Positions 22,893 to 35,779 of a DNA stretch of 64,000 bases are shown one piece after another. A program made the translations under genes and the position numbers. Under the pieces are notes generated by a model. The model did not search any database. It saw only the letters and a list, made by a program, of their open reading frames with translations, and had not been told where the DNA came from. Positions within the stretch are counted from its first letter, which is position 1. Every line of letters starts with the position of its first letter. This DNA comes from Cutaneotrichosporon cavernicola (lineage: Eukaryota > Basidiomycota > Tremellomycetes > Trichosporonales > Trichosporonaceae), in contig NC_083394.1 in assembly GCF_030864355.1 (NCBI RefSeq), positions 3,271,001 through 3,335,000 of the forward strand, read 5' to 3'.

Positions 22893-23934
22893 GCGGGCAA
22901 GGGGCGGAAGCCGACGCCGAGGAATGGCATGGAGCGCACCGGTGCACACCACCTGTCAGTGACACCTGCGTTAGACGTAGAGCAAGCATAGCATTGTATT
23001 TTGTTGTGTTGTGTGAGTGTAATCAGAGTGGGGCAGGCGTGAGTGTACAAGGGCTGTGGGCTGTATGACGCGTCGTCTCGAAGGATTCATGTTGCGGTGT
23101 ACGCCGTGTTAACCGATCACCATCTAGGGGTAAATGACCGATCTCGGAACAGATGAGGTAGTTTGCCAACAATTCTATACCAAACACACCGTCAACATGC
23201 CAAATCCATTCAGGGTCCTCCCCATATCCCCACAAAATCAGACCGGGGAGACGAGGCGGGGCCCGAAAGCAAGACAAGCTGGTATTAGTTTACTCGAAAG
23301 ACTAATGACGACTAATAAGGGATCAAGTCCAAGTCATGATGCGTCCACATGGTCATCTGCAACGTTGGAAAGTATCCCGATATTATGACAAGCGCAACAA
23401 GAGGGGGGCTGCTTAGACGCCGACCTCCGAGCCCCGAGCCCCTGGCCCACCTGAGTGACTCTTTGAATGTACAATAATCAGCGTCACGATCAGCCTTACA
23501 GGTCCTCCCCCACCCCCCCGCCACTACCATCACTAACACTCCCCCCCTCCTGTGCTCCTCTTGTCCAGCTGTCCAGCTGTCCAGCTGCTCAGACTCTTCT
23601 AGTCTGTCCACGTCTTCTCTTTTGTATCTTGCATCTTGCATCTTACATCCTCCATCTCGCATCAATCCATCCAAAACTTGACTCGGTTGCCACCTCGTAT
23701 TGCGACACCGCCCGTTACCGTCCCGCGGTGACACACCCAACACATCCCAGCGCCACAAACTACCGAGAACCGACGAGTCAATTCGACTCTCTCGTCTCAC
23801 ATCTCATCATCTCTTTCTTCTTCATCTCTTCTCTCTCCACACCTCATCGTAACCCACCCACCGCTGCGCAGTAATCGCGCACCCTCCTCTAAATCACAAC
23901 AAACCTACCACCAGCGGACACCGCCAACATCATC
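22893..23934. other. Intergenic region and leader of the 69-aa gene
   Basis: No supported gene. Repeated CCAGCTGT units occur around 23564-23586 and GCATCTT units around 23622-23645. The last 100 bases are CT/CA-rich, as in other leaders in this window. Confidence 0.5.
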
Positions 23935-24454
23935 ATGCACCCCTCGCAGACGCTCGTGCCCCGTCTCTCGGCCCTCGTTGGACGCGCAGCCCGCCGCCAG
24001 CCGCGTATGATCCCCCCAGCTGCTATCGTTGCTGTTCCCGTGAGTCTCCACTTTCTCCACCATCTCCAACTCATCTGCCATCCACCATCTCCACATCCAC
24101 TATCCACCATCCACCATCCCCACATCAACCACCATCTCCATCTTGGGATTCTTTGCATCCTCGACTTTTCATTGCGCCGTGTCGATGTGATGTCACCCCT
24201 GATCATCACACGCGACGGCGCTCGGCACACATCCATTGTTGCGTCCGGGTGACACCGCTCCTACACGGCCCGCCCGCCGATCTTTATCGGGCGTCCGCTT
24301 CCTCACTCCCGGCGCCATTTGCTTGGTTTGGTCATGCGCTAACAAACAGCACGTTGAAACACACGCACCGCGCGGCTTCTTCGGCCGCCTCCGCCGTCCA
24401 CGCCAGCTTCCCGCGCCCATGATCGCCTGGAACGACCACCTCTCAATGGTGTAG
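23935..24454 (+). CDS. 69-aa protein with a mitochondrial-type N-terminus
   Basis: Exon 1 (23935-24039, 35 codons) and exon 2 (24350-24454) join in phase 0 to a 69-aa protein. The 310-nt intron has GTGAGT, a GCTAAC branch-like site and CAG. Exon 1 begins MHPSQTLVPRLSALVGRAAR, rich in Arg with no acid, then MIPPAAIVAVP; it resembles a mitochondrial targeting sequence. Exon 2 gives HVETHAPRGFFGRLRRP and ends PMIAWNDHLSMV. Small accessory subunits of respiratory complexes look like this, but I do not recognise the family. The strong CT-rich leader upstream supports a transcribed gene. Confidence 0.55.
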
Positions 24455-24863
24455 CCCCCCAACCCCCTAATAGGGAATATAGGGAGAGACCTAGACGGCA
24501 GACGAACGACTTTTGACTTATTCTGAACCAGACCCAACTCAAACCCCTATTGTGTAATCCATAAAACCAATGTTGTGCATTCTGTGACCTGTAGTAGTGG
24601 GAGTGGATATAAGCAGCATCGGAACAGAGCCAAAGTCTTGGCACACATACACGTCACACATCACCCGCGGTGGCGCAAGACCTCCGCCTGACGCTAGCCC
24701 ACCCGCGCCACCCGACCTTGCTCTGCATTGTCACGCTGTACTCTGTACTGTGCACAAAAAGCCTTCACTCGCCCAACCTTGTGCACACCGCAGAGAAAAA
24801 AATACATACAGTACATTCTACAAATCAACTAAGCAACTATTAGCAATAGCAATACCCCGCCGA
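24455..24863. other. Intergenic region between convergent genes
   Basis: 3' flanks of the 69-aa gene and the sirtuin gene. No supported element. Confidence 0.5.
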
Positions 24864-26532
24864 TCATCTTCGATCATCAAGGCACCTCACATTGTTCGGC
24901 TCCACCAAACATGTCATGTCAAACGACAGTGGTGGCGGAGGTGAGAAGCGCGCAACCGGCTTGGTGGGAGTCACCTCTGGCTCAGGCGAGAGGGATGGGG
25001 ATGGGGAATGCTTCCTGCGCTTCCGAGTGTCCTTCTTCTGCGTCACCTTGCGCGAGCCCTTCGCAGCCTGTACCTTTGCCACGCAAGTAGGCTTTGGCTC
25101 CTCAGCTACGAATACAGGCCTCGGTGGTGGCGACGGAGAAGCAAGCGGGCTGGGGGAAGGGAGGCTCGAGCTCCGGCTCTTCTGAGGCGTGCTGGCCGGC
25201 GTGAGAAGCATGGTTCGCTTTGTTGGCGTGTCATCGTCTTCGGCTTTGCGTTTCCGCGAACCAGTGCTTGGGGTGGGTAGACCATTGTCCTTCTTCCTCC
25301 GAGGTGTCTTTGGAAGAGGCGGGGCAAAGGACGTATCCTCAACCAGTGCGGCTAGGTCTTGTACGTCACCTTGTGCCCAGACGTCGAATACGCCGTCCCA
25401 CTCGGTAGGCTTGGAGGGTGGTTCGGCATTAACGTATACCGCTTTGACGGGTTGCGCACTCCTCGAGAGACTCTTAGCCATCTCCTTGACCATCCTCTTA
25501 ACTCCCGGGATGGAAAGCGAAGTCCCAGCCACGAGGAGGAGGTCTGCGCGGCCTTCGCGTTCTCCCCGGGGTCCGGTACCACGCAAGTCGCGTTCCATCA
25601 CCGTTCCAATCGCCTCGCCCTGTGGATGTTCTTCCCCATATAGTACGACTGAGGGGCGAAGAGTGCCGACTTTTCGTTGGCGCTCCGAAAGAGCTGAGCG
25701 AATGGAAGCAACCTCGTCGCACTTTGGGCAGGATAGCGGTTCGTCTGGGAGAGGGAAGCGGGAAGCCGAGGAGACGGATTCCGAACACAGCGTACAGTGC
25801 ATACTTGAGAGGAGGCCGTGAAGGGGGATACAGCGGACTGGGGACGATTCGCGTGTGTTGGGGGTGGTGGCGCCGCTGGCGGGGGAAGGGGCTTGGGAGG
25901 TGGGGTTGGGGGTTGATAGTAGTTGGGGTTGCGAGAGGGAGGGAGTGGATGACTGAGACGGCTGGGGATGGGTCGAGGAGCTCGATGGCTGGGGCTGCGA
26001 AGATGAGCGAGAGGAACCGCGTCGCTTCGGGACAGGTATGCCTGTCTTGAGGCCCGCACGCGCTTCCAGCCCATCTATATTTTGGGTGTACACACGCAAT
26101 AACCGTCCTTCGCGATCCATATCGCGCAGGAAGAGGTGAAAGGCTGTCGGCTCGGCTTGGTCTGCTAGGCGGTTCAAGTCGGACAGGAGGGCATGGTGCG
26201 AAGGCAAGAGGTGCGGTGAGGTGAGGCTCTTGATGTGGAACAAGTCTTTGACGCATCCACGAGCAAAGAGGCCACTCGAGCTGCGAAAATCGGGTATCGA
26301 TGCGGCTGTACTTACACCTGCGCCTTCAAGTTAGAACGTACGGTGGTTTGATGCAGGACTCACCGCACACAACAACGATACGTTTAGCGGACCGAATACG
26401 CCGAACGACAGTGGCCAGGTCTGGGTCATCTGGGTTGGATGACGGCTCTGCGAAGCGTGAAGCGGGGAGGGGCTCGTCATCATCATGCGCGCCACCCTCA
26501 GAGTGAGGGATGCGGACCAGGACAGTGGACAT
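24864..26532 (-). CDS. HST4: Class I sirtuin of the HST3/HST4 type
   Basis: NAD+-dependent protein deacetylase; fungal Hst3/Hst4 remove acetyl from histone H3 Lys56. Exon 1 begins MSTVLVRIPHSEGG at 26532 and ends RIVVVCG; a 46-nt intron leads to GVSTAASIPDFRSSSGLFA, the NAD-binding GAGxS...PDFRS motif. Then come YTQNIDGLE, the catalytic His in IPLHG, two zinc pairs HCTLC and CPKC, RPSVVLYGEEHP, LLLVAGTSLSIPG and VYVNAEPP. A Ser/Pro/Gln-rich insert sits between the Rossmann part and the catalytic His, as in other basidiomycete Hst3/4 proteins. The C-terminal 130 residues are Lys/Arg/Ser-rich and likely nuclear. In-frame sequence continues upstream of this ATG (YSFPSPILLDLLDS), preceded by a TTTAG acceptor-like site, so a further 5' exon is possible. 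Confidence 0.88.
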
Positions 26533-28218
26533 GCTGTCAAGGAGGTCAAGGAGAATGGGTGATGGGAACGAGTAGTGTTCGGCGTCGTCGGCATGATCCT
26601 AAAGGTGATGGCTGGAGGTCTACAGTCTCAGAGGTCCCCGCTCTATGGCCCTGAATTGTTCATACTAGGTGGCGGTGGAGGTGGGGGTATCAGATAAAAC
26701 ATGCCAACGCAACGGGACTTTCGCCAGCACCCAGCTGGGTGCCACAACAACAGGAGTGGGAAATGGAACAGTTACAGATGTACAATCTCGTGAATTTGCG
26801 CGTGCTCACTAGATTGATGGGGGGTCCGATGGGCCGGTTGGGGAGTGGTACCAAGGGTACCAAGCTTTCAGGTGGCCATGGGGGACGCGTGATGTCATTG
26901 CGTTTGCGTTAGATAGTTGATCTATGGGCTGACAGGGTGACAGGGTGACAAGATGAGAAGGTAAGAAGCTGGAGGATGTAGATGTAGAGTACGGCCGTTC
27001 GAAGAGAGTGTGTGCCGCTAGCAAACCGGCCGTTGTCGATGAGCGCCTGGGTCTTGTCGAGTATCTCATCAAACCCAGATCGTCAGCTTCTGGTCAGAAG
27101 CCGAACCAGAAGCAACCAAGTGAAACGCCACACATCATGGTACAGCGAGACTACCAAGAACCCTTATCCACAAGCCTATTATACAGCCCCAAGAGGCAAG
27201 ATGAGAGGCGTAGATAGATACGCAAACGCGCCTAGGGTTGTCTTTGTGTGATCGAGCAGTAGGCGCTCATGACTCATAGCCCACAAAGTCGAGCGCAGTC
27301 ATCATACTATCCAACTTCAGAGCATACAGTATTTAGCCGATCAGCCAATCCAACAAGTTGTTAAGCACCAAGGTAGTGCGAGGTAGTGCGAGGACAGTGC
27401 GCATAGTGAGCACAGTGGTTGTCTCGGCCTGGTCTGTCAGGATGTTTTCATGTACGTTGGGTGGAGCGTGGCTGTGTGAGAGAGGGAGGGAAGGGTTAAG
27501 CCGATTGCTGATTGCTGATTGCTGATGGCTGATGCGAGTGCGACTGCCCTAAACTGAGTGGCAAAGAAAAGGGGGGGGGATGGGACCTGGAACGCGTATG
27601 GTGTACCTACCGTCAAGTCGAAAATTTCGATGTGCCTCCACTTTGGCTTGCTCCTTGGATGACCCAATGACCCAGCAGTGACCCAAAGCCTAGAAACGCC
27701 CTGTGCAAAAAAATTGCGAGGGTAGAAGGGTAGTCGGGCAGTCACCCTAACAAAAATCAAGTCAACATGGTATGCCAAGCTGCCAGCTGCCAGCTGCCAA
27801 CTGCCAGGCTACGCCAGGGATACCTTTTGGCTCTGGTGACCCCTCGACGCTGGCACTTTGGACCAATAAACTCTTCAATCATCAGAATTTGCTTCCTTCA
27901 AACCCGCTGGGCAGTTGGCGACACCACACTGCAATCCTCACCCGTCGTGTCTCCTCTCTCTTCTTCTCTCTTCTCCTTCTTCTCCTCTCTCTTCTTCATG
28001 CACTCTGTGCCCATCAGCACATCCTCTTTGCTAACCTACCTCCTCCCAAAAGGCCTCCCCTTCGCGCTAACAACCCTCCTCTGGTTAGCACAAGGCAGCC
28101 AACCTGTAATTCCTTTCCTTGACCCGCTACCGTCACCTTTCAAGCTCAACGCGCGTCATTTGCGTAGAAAACTTTTCCCCCTTTTCCATCCTTCTCAAAG
28201 TCGTGTAGAGCAGACAAC
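26533..28218. other. Long intergenic region upstream of URA2
   Basis: 1.7 kb without a supported gene. It contains GATTGCT units (27504-27530), AGCTGCC units (27778-27802) and a long CT-rich tract (about 27944-28000) that looks like a core-promoter element of the strongly codon-biased URA2 gene downstream. Confidence 0.55.
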
Positions 28219-31200
28219 ATGGTCGCTCCAGCCCACGACGAGGTGTCCGCGGGTACCAACCCCCTCACCCCCGGTTCGCCGGCTCCCGCTCCCAAGGCTG
28301 CGGTTGCCCACGGTAGGAGCACGGCTGCGTCCACTGTCCTTCCTCTCGGTTCGCTTTACCCTCCTGCCTCAAGCAGAGGCGTCGACTTTATGGCTGGCGA
28401 GACTGAGTGGGACGACTCTATGGGCAGCGGCAACATGGTCCTCGAGCTCGCCGACGGCCTCGCCCTCTCCGGCCACTCGTTCGGTGCTGACAAGAGCATT
28501 TCCGGCGAGTGTGTCTTCCAGACTGGTGAGTAGCGCTGGTGACTGCCGGCCTGACCCATAGGTATGGTCGGTTACCCCGAGTCCATCACCGACCCCTCGT
28601 ACGAGAGCCAGATTCTCATCCTGACCTATCCCCTGGTCGGCAACTACGGTGTGCCCGAGCGCCCGGAGGAGATGAAGGCCGAGTTTGACAAGGCCACCAA
28701 CGCCGTCCTTGACAGCATCCCCATCGAGTTTGAGAGCCGTCGCATCCACGTCGCGGCCCTCATCGTCGCCAACTACCACCCCAGCTACTCGCACCACCTC
28801 GCGTCGAGCAGCCTCGGCCAGTGGCTCAAGGAGCAGGGCGTCCCCGCCATGTGGGGTGTCGACACGCGTATGCTCACCAAGCGTCTCCGTGAGGGCGGTG
28901 TTCTGCTTGGCCGCGTGCTCGCCCATAAGAAGGCTGAGGCTTCGGCCTCGCTGACTGGCGCCGCTCAGCGCCTCCTCGGCGGTCTCGCCTCGCCTGCGCA
29001 GATCACTAACGGCCCCAACGCCTGGGCCGCAGACTACGACACCATCCCCTTCGCGGACCCCAACGCCGTCAACCTCGTCGCCAAGGTGTCGATCAAGGAG
29101 CCTGTCCTCTACACTGTTGAGACCGGCGCCGAGCCCAAGCTCAACATCCGCACCGGCAAGACTCTTCGCATCCTCGCGGTTGACGTCGGCCTCAAGTGGA
29201 ACCAGATCCGCTGCTTCCGCAAGCGCGGCGTCGAGGTCAAGGTCGTCCCTTGGGACTACGACTTTAACAAGGAGGCCGGTCAGTTTGACGGTCTGTTCAT
29301 CTCGAACGGCCCTGGCGACCCGTCCATGGTCAAGGCCACTATCGAGCACCTCAAGGTCGCTCTCGCGACCTCCAAGGTTCCCATCTTTGGTATCTGTCTT
29401 GGTCACCAGCTCATTGCTCTGGCTTCTGGTGCCCAGACGCGCAAGATGAAGTACGGCAACCGTGGCATGAACCTCCCGTGCACGTGCTCGACCTCGGGCC
29501 GCTGCTACATTACTTCGCAGAACCACGGTTACGAGGTGGATGTCACCACCCTGTCCAACGGCTGGGAGCCACTCTTCACCAACGCCAACGACGACTCGAA
29601 CGAGGGTATCTGGATGGGCAAGAACGGCAAGCCCTTCTTCTCGGTTCAGTTCCACCCCGAGTCAGCCCCGGGTCCTCGCGACACCGAGTTCCTCTTCGAC
29701 GTCTTCATTGACAGCGTCTACAACACCGCCGCCGAGGGCCGCCTCGTCTCCATTGACATGCCCGGCGGTGAGCTCGCCGCGCACCGCGAGCGCCTGCCCC
29801 GCGTTCAGGTCAAGAAGGTCCTTGTTCTCGGCTCCGGTGGTCTCTCTATCGGCCAGGCCGGTGAGTTCGACTACTCGGGTTCGCAAGCTATCAAGGCACT
29901 CAAGGAAGAGGGTATTTACACCATCCTCGTCAACCCGAACATTGCCACCATCCAGACTTCTCCGGGACTTGCGGACAAGGTCTACTTCCTCCCTGTCACG
30001 CCCGACTTTGTGCGCCGCATCATCAAGCACGAGAAGCCCGACGGCATCTACTGCACGTTCGGTGGACAGACCGCCCTCAACGTTGGTGTGCAGCTCAAGG
30101 ACGAGTTTGAGGGCCTCGGCGTCAAGGTTCTTGGCACGCCCATTGACACCATCATCACCACCGAGGACCGTGACCTCTTTGCCCAGGCCATGGAGGAGAT
30201 CGGCGAGAAGTGCGCCGACTCCTCGTCGGCCAACAACTTTGACGAGGCCAAGGTGGCCGCCGCCCGCATCGGCTACCCCGTCATCGTTCGTGCGGCGTAC
30301 GCGCTCGGCGGTCTCGGCTCGGGCTTTGCCCAGAACGAGCACGAGCTTGAGGAGCTCTGCAACAAGGCCTTCGCCACCTCTCCCCAGGTCCTCGTCGAGA
30401 AGTCGATGAAGGGCTGGAAGGAGGTCGAGTACGAGGTTGTCCGCGACTGCATGGACAACTGCATCACCGTGTGCAACATGGAGGTGAGTCCCTTCCGTTG
30501 TGAGGATGAGTGGCTGACGGCAGAACTTTGACCCCCTCGGTATCCACACTGGTGACTCGATCGTAGTCGCGCCGTCGCAGACGCTCTCGGACGCCGACTA
30601 CAACATGCTCCGCACCACCGCGGTCAACGTCATCCGCCACCTCGGCGTCGTTGGCGAGTGCAACATTCAGTACGCTCTCAACCCGTACTCGAACGAGTAC
30701 TGCATTATCGAGGTCAACGCGCGTCTCTCGCGTTCGTCGGCCCTCGCGTCCAAGGCCACCGGCTACCCCCTGGCCTTCATCGCCGCCAAGCTCGGTCTCA
30801 ACATCCCCCTCAATGAGATCCGCAACTCGGTCACAAAGAAGACGACTGCCTGCTTCGAGCCCTCGCTCGACTACTGCGTCGTCAAGATCCCCCGCTGGGA
30901 CCTCAAGAAGTTCAACCGCGTCTCGACTGCACTCTCGTCGTCGATGAAGTCGGTTGGTGAGGTCATGGCCATCGGCCGCACCTTTGAGGAGACTATCCAG
31001 AAGGCCATCCGCTGCATCGACGACAGCTGGGGTGGCTTTGGCGTCAACATTGACGTCGAGGACATTGACCACGAGATCCGCAACCCTACCGACCAGCGTC
31101 TCTTTGCCATTGCCAAGGCGCTCAAGCTCGGCTACTCGGTCGAGAAGATTAACGAAATGTCGAGCATCGACCCCTGGTTCCTCCGCCGCCTCGAGCGCAT

Positions 31201-34200
31201 CTCCAAGACCGAGGACGTCATGGCCAAGTACTCGGCCGCGACCATCCCCGACGAGCTCCTCCGCAACGCCAAGCAGCTCGGTTTCTCGGACCGCCAGATT
31301 GCCAAGACCATCAACTCGAACGAGCTTGCTGTCCGCCGCCTCCGTTCGGACGCTCGCATCTCGCCGTTCGTCAAGCAGATTGACACGGTCGCCGCCGAGT
31401 TCCCGGCCTTCACCAACTACCTGTACACTACGTACAACGCGTCCGAGCACGACGTTGCCTTCAACGACAACGGTGTCATGGTCCTCGGCTCTGGTGTGTA
31501 CCGTATCGGTTCGTCCGTCGAGTTCGACTGGTGCGCCGTCCGTGCCATCCGCACTCTCAGAGAGAACGGCATGAAGACGGTCATGATCAACTACAACCCC
31601 GAGACCGTCTCTACCGACTACGACGAGGCCGACCGTCTCTACTTTGAGAACATCTCACTCGAGACTGTCCTCGACATCTACGACATTGAGAGCTCGTCGG
31701 GTCTCGTCCTCTCGATGGGTGGTCAGACGCCCAACAACATTGCGCTTGCTCTCCACCGCCAGAACGTCAAGATCTACGGCACTTCGCCCGAGATGATCGA
31801 CACCGCCGAGAACCGTTACAAGTTCTCGCGTATGCTTGACAAGATCGAGGTCGACCAGCCACTCTGGAAGGAGCTCACCTCGTTCTCCGAGGCCAAGGCA
31901 TTCTGCGACAAGGTCAGTTACCCCGTGCTTGTCCGCCCCTCGTACGTGCTCTCGGGTGCGGCAATGAACGTCGTCTTCACTGAGGACGACCTCTCTACGT
32001 ACCTCAGTGCCGCGACCCAGGTTTCGCGCGACCACCCCGTCGTCATCTCGAAGTACATTGAGGACGCCAAGGAGATCGAGATGGACGCCGTCGCCAAGGA
32101 CGGCAAGATGGTCATGCACTACATCTCGGAGCACGTCGAGAACGCCGGCGTGCACTCGGGTGACGCGACGCTCGTCCTCCCCCCGCAGGACCTCGACCCC
32201 GAGACCATCCGCAAGATTGAGGTCGCGACCGCCAAGATTGGTGCCGCCCTCAACGTTACTGGCCCGTACAACATCCAGTTCATTGCCAAGAACAACGAGA
32301 TCAAGGTCATCGAGTGCAACCTCCGTGCTGCCCGTTCGTTCCCCTTCGTCTCCAAGGTCACAGGCATCGACGCCATCGAGATTGCCACCAAGGTCATGAT
32401 CGGCCTTCCTGTTACCCCCTACCCCGACATCAAGATGCCTCCCAACTACGTCGGTGTCAAGGTGCCCCAGTTCTCGTTCTCGCGTCTTGGTGGGGCCGAC
32501 CCCGTTCTCGGTGTTGAGATGGCCTCGACTGGTGAGGTTGCCTGCTTCGGCAAAGACCGCTACGATGCCTACCTCAAGGCTCTCATCTCGACTGGTATCC
32601 GCCCGCCCAAGAAGAACGTTCTCCTCTCGTTCGGCTCCTTCAAGGAGAAGCTTGAGATGCTCCCCTCGGTGCACAAGCTCCACAAGCTCGGCTACAACCT
32701 CTTCGCCACCGCTGGTACCGCCGACTTTATCCAGGAGCACGGCATCCCGGTCAAGTACCTCGAGGCCCTCCCCGAGGGAGAGGATGACCCCCAGAAATCC
32801 GAGTACTCGCTCCAGCAGCACCTGGCCAACAACCTTATCGACCTGTACATCAACCTGCCGTCCAAGAACCGCTACCGCCGCCCCGCGTCGTACATCTCGA
32901 AGGGTTACATCTCGCGTCGTATGGCTGTCGACTACGCAGTGCCCCTGATCACCAACGTCAAGTGCGCCAAGCTCTTCATCGAGGCCATCATCCGCAAGCC
33001 CACCTTTGACATCACCTCGGTCGACTACAAGACCAGCCACCAGACCTTCACCTTCCCCGGTCTCGTGTCGGTTCAGTCGTTCGTTCCTGGTGCCGCCGAG
33101 GTCGGCTCGGAAGACTTTGGTGTCGCGACCCAGGCCGCGATCCGCGGTGGCTTCACCACCATCCAGATGGTACCCCAGGGTGTCCACTCGTCGGTCGAGG
33201 ACGAGATTTCGCTCCAGCGAGCCCAGCAGAACGCTTCTGGCGCCGCTCACTGCGACTACATGTTCTCGGTTGCCGCCACACCGGACAATGCGTCGCGCCT
33301 GGCCTCGGCTCTGGAGGCTGGCGCCAAGGCCCTCTTCATCCCCTTCAACAACTTCTACGGCCCCGTCAACAAGGTCGCCAGCGTCGCGCAGCACTTTGCC
33401 GCCTGGCCCCAGGACAAGCCGATCGTCACCGACGCCCGCGCAACTGACCTCGCCTCGATCCTCCTCCTCGCGTCGCTCAACAACCGCAGCATCCACATTG
33501 CCTCGGTGTCGACGCGCGACGACATGCTCCTTATCGCTCTCGCCAAGGAGAAGGGCCTCAAGGTCACCTGCGACGTCTCGGTGTACGCACTCTTCTACTC
33601 TCAGGCCGACTTCCCCGCGGCCGCCAAGGTCCTCCCCACTGCGGACGACCAGGCCGCGCTCTGGGAGAACCTGGAGACGATCGACGTCTTCTCTGTCGGC
33701 GTTCTGCCCTATGAGCTTGGCCAGGCACTTGGCAAGCCCGTCTCGGCTCGCAGCGGTGTCGAGGAGACTCTCCCTCTCCTCCTCACGGCTGTTAGTGACG
33801 GCCGCCTCACCCTTGAGGACATCGCCCTCCGCCTCGCGGAGAACCCTCGCGCCATCTTCGACATTCCCGAGCAGGCGCAGACCTATGTGGAGGTTGAGGT
33901 CAACCGCTCGTCGGTGTTCGAGCTCGAGGACAGTGCCGACTGGTCGCCTTTGGGCGGTAAGCAGGTTGCTGGCGGCGTCCACCGTGTCGTCATCAACAAC
34001 CACTCGGTTGTGCTCGACGGCACCGCGTTCTCGATGCCCCTTGGTCGCGACATCTCGCTCGGCGTCAGCGTCCGTCACCCCCGTGCCTCGCGCTCGTCGT
34101 TCACGCGCACGTCACGCCCGAGCATTAGCCTGCTCGCCTCGCCCCCGATTCCCCAGGCTCCCCTCCTCGGCGGTGCGCCCACGCGCGAGCAGCCCTCGCT

Positions 34201-35194
34201 CATGTCGCTCGCGGCCCAGCCCGTACCCCAGGCTTCGCCTGTCCCACTGCTCCAGTCGCGCCAGCCCCACCCTGCGTTCGCACGCCGCCACGTCCTGTCG
34301 GTCGGCCAGTTCAACAGGGATGACCTGCACGCACTCTTCAACCTCGCGTCCGAGATGCGCACGCAGGTTGAGCGCCAGGGCTCGGTCGACACTCTCCGCG
34401 GTCGTGTGCTCTCCACCCTCTTCTACGAGCCCAGCACGCGTACTTCGACCTCGTTCGAGGCTGCCATGAAGCGCTGCGGTGGTGAGGTTGTGCAGGTGAC
34501 GGCTGAGACCTCCTCTGTGAAGAAGGGCGAGTCGCTCTCGGACACGATCCGCACTCTCGGCTGCTACTCGGATGCCATTGTGCTCCGTCACCCCGCGGTC
34601 GGCTCGTCCAAGGAGGCCGCCAAGTCGTCGCCCGTCCCAATCATCAACGCCGGCGACGGTATCGGCGAGCACCCATCGCAGTCGCTGCTCGACGTCTTCT
34701 GTATCCGTGAGGAGCTGGGTTCGGTCAACGGTGTGACGGTCACCCTCATCGGTGACCTCAAGAACGGCCGCACCGTGCACTCGCTCGTCAAGCTTCTCTC
34801 GCTCTACGACGTGACTCTCAACTTTGTCTCGCCTCCGTCGCTCAAAATGCCCGACTACGTCAAGGCCGAGGCGACGCGTGCCGGCATCAAGTGGTACGAG
34901 CACACGACCCTCGACACGGTCATCCCCCACAGCGACGTGCTGTACGTCACGCGCATGCAGAAGGAGCGCTTCGACAGCCTTGCCGAGTACGAGGCTGTCA
35001 AGGACATGTACGTGATCAACCACGACGTCCTGGCGCGCGCCAAGGAGAGCGCGATTGTCATGCACCCGCTCCCGCGCCTCAACGAGATCGACCCCGAGGT
35101 CGACTTTGACTCGCGCCGCGCCGCCTACTTCCGCCAGATGCGTTATGGCCTGTTCATCCGCATGGCGCTACTCACTATGGTCCTCGGGGCTTAG
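28219..35194 (+). CDS. URA2: Multifunctional pyrimidine protein: glutamine-dependent CPSase + aspartate transcarbamylase
   Basis: Exons 28219-28525, 28562-30483 and 30524-35194 join to exactly 2300 codons (2299 aa). It makes carbamoyl phosphate from glutamine, bicarbonate and ATP and passes it to aspartate, the first two steps of UMP synthesis. Order: CPSase small part with class-I amidotransferase (nucleophile in FGICLGHQ ~380; His/Glu in QFHPESAPG); CPSase large part from ~518 with two ATP-grasp halves; MGS-like allosteric domain ~1435-1570 (ATAGTADF), the usual site of UTP feedback; a dihydroorotase-like domain ~1589-1930 whose metal motif D-x-H-x-H is replaced ([12 protein letters not shown]), so inactive as in yeast Ura2; a Ser/Pro linker; ATCase ~1991-2299 with [21 protein letters not shown] and MHPLPR. 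Strong C-ending codon bias suggests high expression. Dihydroorotase must come from a separate gene. Confidence 0.96.
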
Positions 35195-35701
35195 ACACTG
35201 TAATCTCATTCCTCATACTCGCGGCTAGAGCCGCATTCAATGCATGTACTGGACACGGAGGGTCGTGAGCGAAGAGAACGATATGTCCACAACTGATCCG
35301 GCCAAAGGCTTACTTGGGACAATGTGAGGCCAGAAACGCACGCATGGTGGCAGGCTGTATCGTTCGTTAGCCAGCGAACGGCGCTTGGCCGAGAGTTGTG
35401 CTGGCTGTATGCGACTGCGGTCATAGCATGTTGATGGCCGGAGTTGAGGGCCGGGTTCGGATACGGAGGGCTGACAGTCAGTCCATGACTGCCACCGATC
35501 AAGAGCACACTCTTCTTTCCGGGCATTAGTGGCTGGCCATTGCCGAAGTCGTTGTGCAGCGCTGCCAGCTGGGTAATGCGACGACATGCCTCAATCTCCT
35601 GTTCAGCGGCCAAGACAATTAGGACTAGTAGGTCCGGACGGCCCGGACCACGGGCTCCAGCTTCTCGCTCCAAAAGGTATCGAACTCGCTGCGCTCGCCG
35701 A
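35195..35701. other. Intergenic region
   Basis: 3' flank of URA2 and of the tRNA-Arg gene. The open frames here are not supported as genes. A TTTT run on the minus strand about 30 nt beyond the tRNA could be its terminator. Confidence 0.45.
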
Positions 35702-35779
35702 AGGTCATGACGGGGGTCGAACCCGCAATCTCCTGATTACTCGTCGTAGTCAGACGCGATGCCATTTCGCCACACGACC
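35702..35779 (-). tRNA. tRNA-Arg(ACG) with a very short intron
   Basis: Acceptor GGTCGTG pairs with CATGACC (one G-U), the D arm is GCG...CGC, and the T arm has loop TTCGACC with stem GCGGG/CCCGT. The anticodon arm TCTGA-CTACGA...A-TCAGG gives anticodon ACG when six bases (CGAGTA) after position 37 are removed as an intron. The mature anticodon arm closely resembles yeast tRNA-Arg(ACG). Confidence 0.85.

Noticed and set aside
28369..34078. Long antisense frames over URA2 (428, 295, 328 and 807 aa)
   Set aside because: They mirror the strong C-ending codon bias of URA2 and have no motif of their own.
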